Source: Desulfobacterales bacterium (GTDB taxonomy: Bacteria > Desulfobacterota > Desulfobacteria > Desulfobacterales > Desulfosalsimonadaceae). Taken from it: a DNA stretch of 5,576 nt. Below the pieces are notes generated by a model that saw nothing but the letters and a program-made list of their open reading frames with translations, made no database searches and was not told the origin of the DNA. Of this stretch, positions 1 to 5,576 are shown piece after piece. The stretch covers positions 1 through 5,576 of the forward strand of contig SKZX01000313.1 in the NCBI GenBank assembly GCA_007127175.1. Direction: 5' to 3'. Every line of letters begins with the position of its first letter. The first letter of the stretch is position 1. The translations under genes were made by a program, and so were the position numbers.

Positions 1-140
1 GTTGCCTCGTAAAAACTCAATTGAAAGGGCAATGAGAAGATTAAATAGGTCTGATCTGGAGGGCGGTCTATGATGTATATTAATGTCCCGATTGATAAGA
101 GGAAGATTCCGATCAGAATATATCGGAAATTTATAGCCAT
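1..140 (-). CDS. N-terminus of a membrane protein, truncated by the window edge
   Basis: Reading the minus strand from the ATG at 140 gives 46 open codons that run off the left edge. The peptide begins MAINFRYILIGIFLLSIGTL and continues into a second hydrophobic stretch. Residues 7-24 form an uninterrupted apolar segment after a short N-terminal stretch with one Arg, as expected for a first membrane helix or uncleaved signal anchor. It is followed by a polar turn, DRPPDQTY (residues 25-32). A TAA lies six codons upstream in frame, and the ATG is the first start after it, which supports this start. No good Shine-Dalgarno sequence is visible (GGCTTGGTCTT precedes the ATG). The RPP-x-x-TY turn after one helix resembles small multi-helix proteins of VanZ-like type as I remember them, but too little is present to assign a family. 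The opposite strand also has short open stretches here; the hydrophobic pattern makes the minus strand more convincing. Confidence 0.55.
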   Translation of the reverse strand, partial: MAINFRYILIGIFLLSIGTLIYIIDRPPDQTYLIFSLPFQLSFYEA

Positions 141-411
141 AAGACCAAGCCGTTTTTAGCAGTGTTTAACGGAACACTTCACCTTTTACGGTTGTGACAC
201 GGTGACGCAATTGTTGCTTATGTAGTCAGCTACTTGGGAGGATCTATTTCTAAAAGTATCAAGGTTGGATATGGGTGTCAATCACAAACCGGATATTTGG
301 GTTTTGATATTCGACGAGTTTGATTAATGCAAAAAAAAAAAATTGGCTTCGAATCTTGTAAAGCCTTTTGCCTGAAACACATGTGGGGGTGCAGAATTCT
401 TGCCTTTGCCT
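141..411. other. Gene-free stretch upstream of the left-edge membrane gene
   Basis: I find no convincing gene here. It would contain the 5' leader and promoter of the minus-strand membrane protein, but I see no clear -35/-10 pair. Several small inverted repeats follow one another: AGTGTT/AACACT (161-166 with 173-178), GCAA/TTGC (207-210 with 214-217) and GTAG/CTAC (222-225 with 230-233). GTGAC occurs twice, at 194 and 202. A run of 12 A lies at 331-342. Next to it, GGCTT (345-349) can pair with AAGCC (361-365). On the minus strand this gives a five-pair stem followed by AA and twelve T, a weak terminator candidate for transcription coming from the right. Confidence 0.5.
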
Positions 412-904
412 TCAGTATTGCATTCTCACCCAAAAGGCCCACCATGCTCCCGACATTGCGCACTCCACAACAACCACCCCTCCATAAACCCTGCCCCAGC
501 CCGTAACCCTTCCCCCATACCGGCAACCCCTCCTTACAGATCTTCCATCCATAAACAGATAAAGACACTGCAGCGGATGCGTATGCAATGCGCCCCCGGC
601 ATCGCCATTCCAACAAAAATTATACCCTTTCTGCCAGAAAACGCCTACCCCTCTCACTATACCCCGGCAGCCGAAAGCCTCACCAGTGGACGCTGAGGGC
701 GCCTCAGGGGGTGTTGTGGGCGTCGTTACCTGCACCATGTTTACCACCTTCATGTACCTATAATCCCCCGGGGCAAAGCTGCACCTGATATCCATGCCCC
801 CATACCATACAATCACAACAACGGCATTTGTCGGGACGTTTCCATGGATATTTTCGGCCGAGACGCGAAATTTTCTTGAGATCTGCAGGTACATGGATTA
901 TCAT
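412..904 (-). pseudogene. Decayed DUF6431-like zinc-finger gene (transposon-associated type)
   Basis: From the ATG at 904 the minus strand reads MIIHVPADLKKISRLGRKYP and then WKRPDKCRCCDCMVWGHGYQ, with a stop at 758-760 after 48 codons. Residues 20-39 fit the start of DUF6431-type proteins as I remember them: a YPW-x-RP lead, a CxxC zinc knuckle (C27, C30) and a WGHG motif (residues 35-38). Intact relatives run to roughly 150 residues, with a second Cys pair and a basic C-terminal half. Here the reading frame breaks just after WGHGY. The remainder is spread over the other two minus frames, with stops and a Gly-rich, G-tract-rich stretch. Two long minus-strand open frames (412-894 and 278-616) cover this ground but look like remnants or chance. 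No Shine-Dalgarno sequence precedes the ATG. The 3' limit is approximate. No terminal inverted repeats or target duplication were found, so no mobile element can be delimited. The family name is from memory. Confidence 0.42.
477..530 (-). other. Potential G-quadruplex cluster
   Basis: The minus strand carries a series of G-tracts, seen as C-tracts on the given strand at 477-480, 489-491, 494-497, 500-502, 507-509, 512-516 and 527-530. The five central tracts (489-516) are separated by loops of only 2, 2, 4 and 2 bases, which meets the usual G3+N1-7 quadruplex pattern with a tract to spare. The tracts lie inside the decayed zinc-finger gene, so they are probably not conserved for coding. Whether the structure forms or matters is unknown. 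Confidence 0.6.
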
Positions 905-945
905 CAGGACGATTTGTGTTGGAGCCTTAGCAGGCTCATGTTTTG

Positions 946-983
946 GGGCGGTAGGGTGCGCCAACACCCCCGCCCTTTTTTTT
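946..983 (+). terminator. Strong intrinsic terminator
   Basis: GGGCGG (946-951) pairs with CCGCCC (970-975) and GGGTG (954-958) with CACCC (965-969). Together they form an eleven-pair GC-rich stem with a two-base bulge (TA, 952-953) and a six-base loop, followed directly by eight T (976-983). The orientation is plus strand only; the minus strand has no T-run after the hairpin. No plus-strand gene is recognisable upstream, so it either ends an unrecognised transcript or shields the ankyrin gene from read-through. The T-run is followed by ATGTC and eight A (989-996), making a further AT-only inverted repeat. Confidence 0.85.
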
Positions 984-1189
984 ATGTCAAAAAAAAGCCC
1001 CCAAAGAAGCTCAATTATTCTGAAAATCCATGCTATCTTGTCAATTGATTGTGAAAATTTTCTGCTATTTTTGTGTCATGTAATTTGATTCCCTACACTG
1101 CTGCTTGCATATAACGAGGTGGCTCTTAAGCGATACCATCACCACATTAAATATCGACAATAAAAGCAACGTCTGAAAAGGGATAACCA
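984..1189 (+). other. Leader region of the ankyrin gene
   Basis: This AT-rich stretch of 206 bases lies between the strong terminator and the ankyrin start and holds no convincing gene. It should carry that gene's promoter and ribosome-binding site. The ribosome-binding site is AAAGGGA at 1177-1183, six bases before the ATG. Confidence 0.6.
1085..1115 (+). promoter_or_regulatory. Candidate sigma70-type promoter for the ankyrin gene
   Basis: TATAAC at 1110-1115 matches five of six positions of the -10 consensus. The best -35 in range is TTGATT at 1085-1090 (four of six), but the spacer is 19 bases, longer than the ideal 17. An alternative pair, TTGTCA (1038-1043) with TGCTAT (1063-1068), has a worse -10. 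The terminator upstream makes a promoter in this interval necessary, so the region is better supported than the exact boxes. Confidence 0.35.
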
Positions 1190-1957
1190 ATGTGCCAAAG
1201 AAAAGCGAAAACGACGATGCTTCTAGTTTCAGCAATATTGCTTTTGGTCATGCTGTGTTCAAGTGCATTCGCACAGGACAATATCCGGGTTGATCAAAAA
1301 GCCGGACAATGGGTTGCAATGCTGCAAAATGAGCTTTATGCCCACCCGGAAGCATTTCCGGAACCCCCTGTTTCGGACGCTCTTGCTGAAGCCTCTGCCC
1401 ATGGTGACATCGAGACACTAAGGGGAATACTCGAACGCAATCCTGGCGCAGTGGATCTCAGGGATGACATTGGACGAACCGCCCTGATGCTTGCAACGCT
1501 TCCAGAATCATTGGAAATACTTCTGGAATTTGGCGCTGACCCCAATGCCGAGGATGAGGATGGGTATGCTGTTCTGCATTATCATGTATGGTCCGAAAAT
1601 GGGGCTGCAACGCTGCCTAGGCTTCTTAAAGAGCCCGTTCGGCCCCGCGAAGACGGCCCCCCTCTTATGCCCGGGATTGCAGTCTGGTTTGTTGAAAGGC
1701 GGAACTCCAGGGAGGGGGAGGTCATCCTTGAACACCTGGTGGCTTCCGGGTGGAATATTAATGAGCGTGATCCATACGGAAATACCCTGCTGCATATTTC
1801 AGCATATAATGACAGTCTGCCGATGGCCATGGCTTTTGTCCGGCTGGGTGGCAAACCGGAACTAAAGAATCAGGACGGGCTTACCGCGCTCGAAATCGCA
1901 TCAGAAACAGGCGCACGATACGTCGCAGCCTGGTTGCAAAAACAAGAAACAAGATGA
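1190..1957 (+). CDS. Exported ankyrin-repeat protein
   Basis: This gene encodes a 255-residue protein. The N-terminus is a typical Sec signal peptide: basic MCQRKAK, a hydrophobic core at residues 11-23, and AFA-QD with likely cleavage after A28. The Cys at 23 is preceded by Leu, so it does not make a good lipobox. The mature part is built of ankyrin repeats. The first runs from about 62 to 93 (HGDIETLRGIL) and the second from 95 to 124 (GRTALMLAT then GADPNAEDEDG). A degenerate, longer pair spans about 125-193 (LVASGWNINERD near the end). A clear repeat runs from 197 to 229 (GNTLLHISA) and a final capping one from 230 to 252 (GLTALEIAS). Ankyrin repeats bind other proteins; no enzymatic domain is attached. 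Location is probably periplasm or outside the cell. The start is supported by AAAGGGA six bases upstream. The gene faces the minus-strand operon tail to tail. Its partner is unknown. Confidence 0.93.
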   Translation: MCQRKAKTTMLLVSAILLLVMLCSSAFAQDNIRVDQKAGQWVAMLQNELYAHPEAFPEPPVSDALAEASAHGDIETLRGILERNPGAVDLRDDIGRTALMLATLPESLEILLEFGADPNAEDEDGYAVLHYHVWSENGAATLPRLLKEPVRPREDGPPLMPGIAVWFVERRNSREGEVILEHLVASGWNINERDPYGNTLLHISAYNDSLPMAMAFVRLGGKPELKNQDGLTALEIASETGARYVAAWLQKQETR

Positions 1958-2023
1958 AAAAGAAAGCAATTGATTGCAGGGTGACACCTATACCCGGACA
2001 ATACTATAACGATGCCCTGTGAC

Positions 2024-2045
2024 CGCTTACAAAAGAAGCGTTTGT
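2024..2045 (+). terminator. Weak terminator candidate between convergent genes
   Basis: CGCTT (2024-2028) pairs with AAGCG (2036-2040) around a seven-base A-rich loop and is followed by TTTGT. The stem is short and the T-run poor, but it lies where the ankyrin transcript should end, two bases before the stop codon of the convergent gene. For the minus strand the nearest candidate is GCAATCAATTGC followed by TTTCTTTTTC (1977 down to about 1956), which is also weak and lies at the 3' end of the ankyrin gene. Confidence 0.3.
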
Positions 2046-2046
2046 A

Positions 2047-3030
2047 TCATCCGGTGTATCGATTTCTCGCCTCATCCGCTTTCTTAATCCACGCTTCCCA
2101 GCCGTTGACATCTCCCGTCAACAGCAGGTGGATCTTGGCAATCTGTTCAAGTGCTCGGACCACATGGCCGTTATACTGGAGTGTTACATTCCTGTCTGCC
2201 TGATCCATGGCATCCTCACAGAAACGAATGATCTCTTTCTGCCATTGGATCGCCTTGTCAATCTGCTGAAAACCCAAGTACAGATTGGACAATTCGTTCA
2301 TGAATATGGGGGGATTGCGTTGCACCCATTCCCATCGTTCTCCCGGCTTCAGGGGATGGCGCAGGTTTGGCGCCTTTACCGCAAGCACTTCTGCCGCGAG
2401 CTCCAGTATGCCAAGGGCCTTCTCGAACTCGCCGTGTATCATATAAAAACTGGCCAAATCTCTGAGACGAACCAATTTATGTAACATTGAACCTGTTTTT
2501 TCGGCGAAAAAAAGGTCCGCCTGTTCTTGCAGGGTCTTGTGATCAACTCCTTCAAGTTGGCGCAACGTTTCAAAACGACGCCGCGTTTCCGCTTTATTTC
2601 TGTAAAACACATTCCTTGATCTGCCATCAGGAAGCCCCCATGACTCCTCCATGTAGCGGCTTTCATCACGTGTTATTGAAAAAGTTGTAGAAAAAAGGAC
2701 CAGTTCCGGGGATTCGACCGGATGGATGACCATTTTCAAAACATGCCTGCCCGGCTCTAAAAGAAAATAATCGTCATGAATAGATTCATACCCGCTCGCA
2801 TGCAGCATGTGGTAATGCGTGCGGCCACCTAACGTCAGGCGTGCGATATAGCGGTCACCGTGTTGTTCCTGAAAGCTATTAAGCCCCTGCACACCGCATA
2901 TGAATTGAAGTTTCGCATTCCCATGTAAACCCACCGGCAATACCACCCGGATGTTCTGGGCATGGGCGTTGATCCCGGTACAGGCGAGAACGAGAATGCA
3001 ATAGAAAGCATAACGGACACAGCCCCTCAT
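2047..3030 (-). CDS. Exported protein: beta-type N-terminal part plus TPR-like helical repeats
   Basis: This 327-residue protein belongs to no family I recognise. The N-terminus is a signal peptide (MRGCVRYAFYCILVLAC, then AHA-Q) with likely cleavage after A24. VLAC at residues 14-17 is a marginal lipobox, so a lipoprotein cannot be excluded. Residues 25-120 alternate like beta strands, with LEPGRHVLKMVIHP at 91-104. Residues about 125-185 are charged and helical. Residues 184-327 contain TPR-like helix pairs: LASFYMIHGEFEKALGILEL around 192-211, which fits the TPR pattern well, then NELSNLYLGFQQIDKAIQWQ (245-264), and a weaker pair at about 284-320. TPR-like repeats usually hold protein partners. 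The ATG overlaps the stop of the large upstream gene as ATGA and has its own strong ribosome-binding site, so the two are probably translated together. The start is unambiguous. Confidence 0.92.
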   Translation of the reverse strand: MRGCVRYAFYCILVLACTGINAHAQNIRVVLPVGLHGNAKLQFICGVQGLNSFQEQHGDRYIARLTLGGRTHYHMLHASGYESIHDDYFLLEPGRHVLKMVIHPVESPELVLFSTTFSITRDESRYMEESWGLPDGRSRNVFYRNKAETRRRFETLRQLEGVDHKTLQEQADLFFAEKTGSMLHKLVRLRDLASFYMIHGEFEKALGILELAAEVLAVKAPNLRHPLKPGERWEWVQRNPPIFMNELSNLYLGFQQIDKAIQWQKEIIRFCEDAMDQADRNVTLQYNGHVVRALEQIAKIHLLLTGDVNGWEAWIKKADEARNRYTG

Positions 3031-5576
3031 TGCCGACTCCTTTCCCCCGGCCCGAAATGAACGTAATCCAGGCCGTCTTCATAGTACGTAACACCTATTC
3101 TCCTTGTTTGATTGCTCATGAAAGGCGGAGGCTCGGGGTAACCCATTATGCCCCACAACTCCAGAATCCGCCTGTAAAGGGTCTCGGACCTGTCCGCCTC
3201 TCCCCCAACGCTAACCCAGCGACGCAAAAGTTGTGTATAATCCCAGATCGCCCGTTCAGCCTCCCGCGCCGCGGCCTGCATGTTTCTCCTGCTGGCCAGG
3301 GACCTGGCTTTTTCACCGTGCCTGACCTCTGCGAAGCGCACGCCGCAATGCAGCATCAGTTCCCTGTCTCCCGTGTGAAAGCCGATATCGTACAAAGTCT
3401 GCCAGAAAGACGCATCGTAGCCTTCCGGAAGCAGTTTCAGCACCTCCCGCGCAATTGAGGCCGCTTCCCGGTGATGATTGACAATGGAAAGATCTCTCGC
3501 CAGGTACATCTTTTCCAGGGCGTAATCGCGTCTGTTGAGGCCTGTGGAATCGTTCTGGTAACGCATCCGCATCTCCATCATCCGCTCTCTTCTTTGCTGA
3601 AGATTCACGCCGGTAGAAGACGGCAACTGGTTGTTCAGGACAAGGATTATGGGCTCCAATCCGTCCGCGGAAATCCTCAGCGTGCTCCGGCCGGCCGGAA
3701 CCGATATGTTTCCCGCAGTCAAGAATCCCGGGTCCCCGGGGTCCACATGGCCCCACAAGGTATACTGCCGCTCTCCAACGTTCACCGAGACGCGATGATA
3801 TCCAGGCTGCAGCCCGGTACCCACACGGTAGACCGCTATCGGCAATTCCCGGCGCTGTATCTGGTGCTCCTTTCCCCGGGCTGATGCAGCTGAAAAATAA
3901 TGATTTCCCCACTGATCAATTCGGTCAAGCCCGATCTGCAATTCCGCCGAAAACAGGTCTTGCCGCGCAGCAGTCAATGCTATCGGCTCGATAGGGGTTT
4001 CCTGGTACTTTTTTACCAGGAGTGCCGCATTCTGCATCGGGTAAGAGACATCCGCGTCCAGCCTTTTCCCGCCCCTGGCAGTAAATTGTATCGGTATCTC
4101 GGCGAGTTCGCGCTCTCCAGCGGTGATGCGGACCAGGTATTTTGTCGTGAGCGGAAAGACCGCGCAAGGGCCGCGCACCCGCGCTGCAACGGAAGGCGGC
4201 AGTGCTCCTGGTCCCCCGAATGCCGTTATATCGCCCCCCGGAATCAGCATCGGCCCGGGGCGAAGCGGAGCGATATCAGACCACGATCCAGGGCCGGCTT
4301 CCCTGAACATGACGCTGGTTGGACCTGTGAGCAGCCAATCCTGGACACCTAAAGCCAGATCGGAAAGCACCCCTGGTGAAGGGGCGCCGCGTGCCGGCAC
4401 GCCTCTGGGGAAATATCCTTCGTGAATGAATTGAACCATCAGGCCGGGACGTTTAAGATGAACCTGGCCGATCGATTGCCGGCGCGCCTGGGGCACGACT
4501 GCGTTGCGGGCGTCGTAAAATGTGGCCACGATCTCTTTATTGCCCGCCTCTTCCTGCCATTTATCAAATTGCCCGGGATCCAGGTCGATGCGAATGGTTT
4601 GAGAAGCCGGTGAAAAATCGACAACATAGTGACGCAGGCCAAACGGTTCGGGATCGCCGGGCAGCCCCGGCCAGGTGCTTTCGCGAATGGGCACCTGGCC
4701 GGCCAGGTAATCTGCGGCGCGAGGCAACACCTCCACCCGGCCCGGGATGCTGCGTGAAAGATGGTAAGGCTTTTCGATAGCGGCGACTGCACGCGGGTCA
4801 AGCGTGTAATATCGAATGACCCGATGAGAGCGGTTGTACTCGTATTCCTCCGTTTCTTCGAAACCGAAGAATTCCGAGCGGATGAGCACGGGGGGGATGG
4901 GTTTGTCCGCGTAGTCTTTTGACAGTCCAAGGCCCATTGTCTCGGGGGCCAGCCCCTCGAACAGACCGATCACCTCCTGTTCCTCGATCCACTTGAACGC
5001 TGCACCGGCCAGGCTGGTTACAAGTTTCGTCCAGTTGAACGTGGGGTCGTCCCAGTCCAGCAAATCGCTGTCGATCCCTGCCTGGTTAGCCGTAACCATC
5101 GATACGGCGACAGCGTGCACAGTATCATCCGGGCCGCGCTGAAATTCGCTTACGTCGATAAGCTCTTCCATGAGCCAAGCGTCGATATACCCGGCAAAAC
5201 CTTCGCGTAAACCACGGTGGATATCACCGTCGATATACCCGGCAAAAGCCTGGTATGAACCGGAGACGATATCAAGCACGTTAATGGCAGCCTCAAGCAT
5301 CTCTGACGGTTTCATGTCGAAAACTGCGGGAGAAAGAAACCATATTTTGTAACTGGGATGCGACCGGGCGACCCATCGGATTTCGCGACCCGGTTGACCG
5401 GGAGCCTGGATGCGGCCCATTCCCTCTGCTCCGCCGGCGAGGATTTGGATGTCACGTTTTATGTGATCAGGGACCAGCCCGACCGGAAGTTCATGAACGG
5501 ACAGTTTCGGCGGCTGCTCGATCCCTGCTGCTTGATGATAAGGGTGAAGTATCTGGAAATTCATGGAATGCATATA
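3027..5576 (-). CDS. Large uncharacterised protein with TPR-like C-terminus, 5' end outside the window
   Basis: The frame is open to the right edge. The first ATG (5573) has only one codon before it, and that codon is no stop. No Shine-Dalgarno sequence precedes the ATG at 5564 and no signal peptide is visible, so the true start probably lies outside. The 848 visible residues match no family I know and show no obvious catalytic motif. By eye: residues 85-215 are mainly helical, with a FAGYID motif twice (110-115, 126-131). Residues 220-380 are mixed and strand-rich. Residues 380-465 are rich in Gly and Pro. Residues 475-650 are strand-rich and may hold Ig-like folds (LQPGYHRVSVNVGERQYTLW at 588-607, VPAGRSTLRIS at 625-635). 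Residues 660-810 are helical with TPR-like pairs (684-718, 722-752). An envelope or extracellular role is inferred from this layout and from the coupled exported protein downstream. The coding strand looks more GC-rich than the left part of the window. Confidence 0.88.
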   Translation of the reverse strand, partial: YMHSMNFQILHPYHQAAGIEQPPKLSVHELPVGLVPDHIKRDIQILAGGAEGMGRIQAPGQPGREIRWVARSHPSYKIWFLSPAVFDMKPSEMLEAAINVLDIVSGSYQAFAGYIDGDIHRGLREGFAGYIDAWLMEELIDVSEFQRGPDDTVHAVAVSMVTANQAGIDSDLLDWDDPTFNWTKLVTSLAGAAFKWIEEQEVIGLFEGLAPETMGLGLSKDYADKPIPPVLIRSEFFGFEETEEYEYNRSHRVIRYYTLDPRAVAAIEKPYHLSRSIPGRVEVLPRAADYLAGQVPIRESTWPGLPGDPEPFGLRHYVVDFSPASQTIRIDLDPGQFDKWQEEAGNKEIVATFYDARNAVVPQARRQSIGQVHLKRPGLMVQFIHEGYFPRGVPARGAPSPGVLSDLALGVQDWLLTGPTSVMFREAGPGSWSDIAPLRPGPMLIPGGDITAFGGPGALPPSVAARVRGPCAVFPLTTKYLVRITAGERELAEIPIQFTARGGKRLDADVSYPMQNAALLVKKYQETPIEPIALTAARQDLFSAELQIGLDRIDQWGNHYFSAASARGKEHQIQRRELPIAVYRVGTGLQPGYHRVSVNVGERQYTLWGHVDPGDPGFLTAGNISVPAGRSTLRISADGLEPIILVLNNQLPSSTGVNLQQRRERMMEMRMRYQNDSTGLNRRDYALEKMYLARDLSIVNHHREAASIAREVLKLLPEGYDASFWQTLYDIGFHTGDRELMLHCGVRFAEVRHGEKARSLASRRNMQAAAREAERAIWDYTQLLRRWVSVGGEADRSETLYRRILELWGIMGYPEPPPFMSNQTRRIGVTYYEDGLDYVHFGPGERSRQ
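3037..3043 (-). promoter_or_regulatory. Ribosome-binding site inside the upstream gene, with ATGA overlap
   Basis: On the minus strand AAAGGAG lies six bases before the ATG at 3030. It sits within the last codons of the 848-codon gene, whose TGA (3029-3027) overlaps that ATG as ATGA. This fixes the downstream start and suggests termination-reinitiation coupling. Confidence 0.85.
3980..4020 (-). other. Two perfect hairpins and an in-frame A-AAA-AAG heptamer inside the large gene
   Basis: In the minus-strand message, codons GTA AAA AAG (4016-4008) place the heptamer A-AAA-AAG in the phase used for -1 frameshifting. It lies in the loop side of an eight-pair perfect hairpin (TCCTGGTA/TACCAGGA, 4000-4007 with 4014-4021). 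Thirteen bases further on is a six-pair hairpin with a three-base loop (CTATCG/CGATAG, 3980-3994). A -1 shift would end after about 28 codons at a TGA near 3925. The spacing is longer than in known cases, so this may be chance. Confidence 0.3.
5180..5247. repeat. Direct repeat of 20 bases, 48-base period, within the large gene
   Basis: CGTCGATATACCCGGCAAAA occurs exactly at 5180-5199 and 5228-5247. The 48-base period equals sixteen codons, so both copies encode FAGYID in frame (residues 126-131 and 110-115 of the visible protein). The sequences between and beside the copies do not match. Confidence 0.95.

Noticed and set aside
2..159. Plus-strand tail LPRKNSIERAMRRLNR followed, with an ATGA overlap and a GGAGGG ribosome-binding site, by a 29-codon frame at 70-159
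   Set aside because: It looks like coupled genes, and the first peptide faintly recalls ribosomal protein S21. The opposite strand, however, gives a far more protein-like hydrophobic N-terminus over the same bases, and the 29-residue product matches nothing I know.
400..696. Pro-rich plus-strand frame of 98 codons
   Set aside because: Its composition simply reflects the C-rich complement of the G-tracts. It has no ribosome-binding site and no domain pattern.
828..1088. Plus-strand frame with a signal-peptide-like stretch ending GAVGCANTPALFF
   Set aside because: It runs straight through the strong terminator at 946-983 and overlaps the better-supported minus-strand zinc-finger remnant.
1966..1977. 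Palindrome GCAATTGATTGC after the ankyrin stop
   Set aside because: The stem is only four or five AT-rich pairs and no T-run follows on the plus strand, so it is not called as that gene's terminator.
2491..2516. Imperfect hairpin with T6/A6 arms and an in-phase T-TTT-TTC heptamer inside the 327-codon gene
   Set aside because: The arms arise from Phe and Lys codons (LFF and EK), the loop is short and no structure follows at a suitable distance, so a frameshift or terminator role is not supported.
3313..3912. Minus-strand 199-codon frame and other long frames inside 3030-5573
   Set aside because: They overlap the 848-codon frame, which has coherent protein character and an ATGA junction with the next gene. 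They are shadows of GC-rich coding sequence.

Overview
The window looks like bacterial chromosome from a Gram-negative organism. Two of the proteins carry signal peptides ending in an AxA-Q cleavage site, the start codons have recognisable Shine-Dalgarno sequences, and intrinsic (hairpin plus T-run) terminators are present. The decayed zinc-finger gene and the style of the left-edge membrane protein remind me of sulfate-reducing Desulfobacterota, but nothing here fixes the taxonomy. I see no rRNA, tRNA, CRISPR array or intact insertion sequence.

Layout, left to right. Bases 1-140 (minus) hold the start of a membrane protein that runs off the left edge. Bases 141-411 are gene-free, with small hairpins and a 12-A run. 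Bases 412-904 (minus) look like the wreck of a small zinc-finger gene of the DUF6431 type, known to me mainly from transposon-associated ORFs. It contains a run of G-tracts that fits the G-quadruplex pattern. A strong plus-strand terminator lies at 946-983. Bases 984-1189 are the leader of the next gene. Bases 1190-1957 (plus) encode an exported ankyrin-repeat protein. After a short gap with a weak terminator, a convergent minus-strand operon fills 2047-5576. It holds a large protein (848 codons visible, 5' end outside the window) followed, with an ATGA overlap, by a 327-residue exported protein.

The two operon proteins share a layout: predicted beta-rich segments, then a helical TPR-like C-terminal region. 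The overlap and a strong internal ribosome-binding site suggest coupled synthesis. I do not recognise either family, and no catalytic motif is visible. The best candidate for something undescribed is this pair of probable envelope proteins, with an exported ankyrin protein convergent to it. A functional link between the ankyrin gene and the operon is not shown by the sequence.
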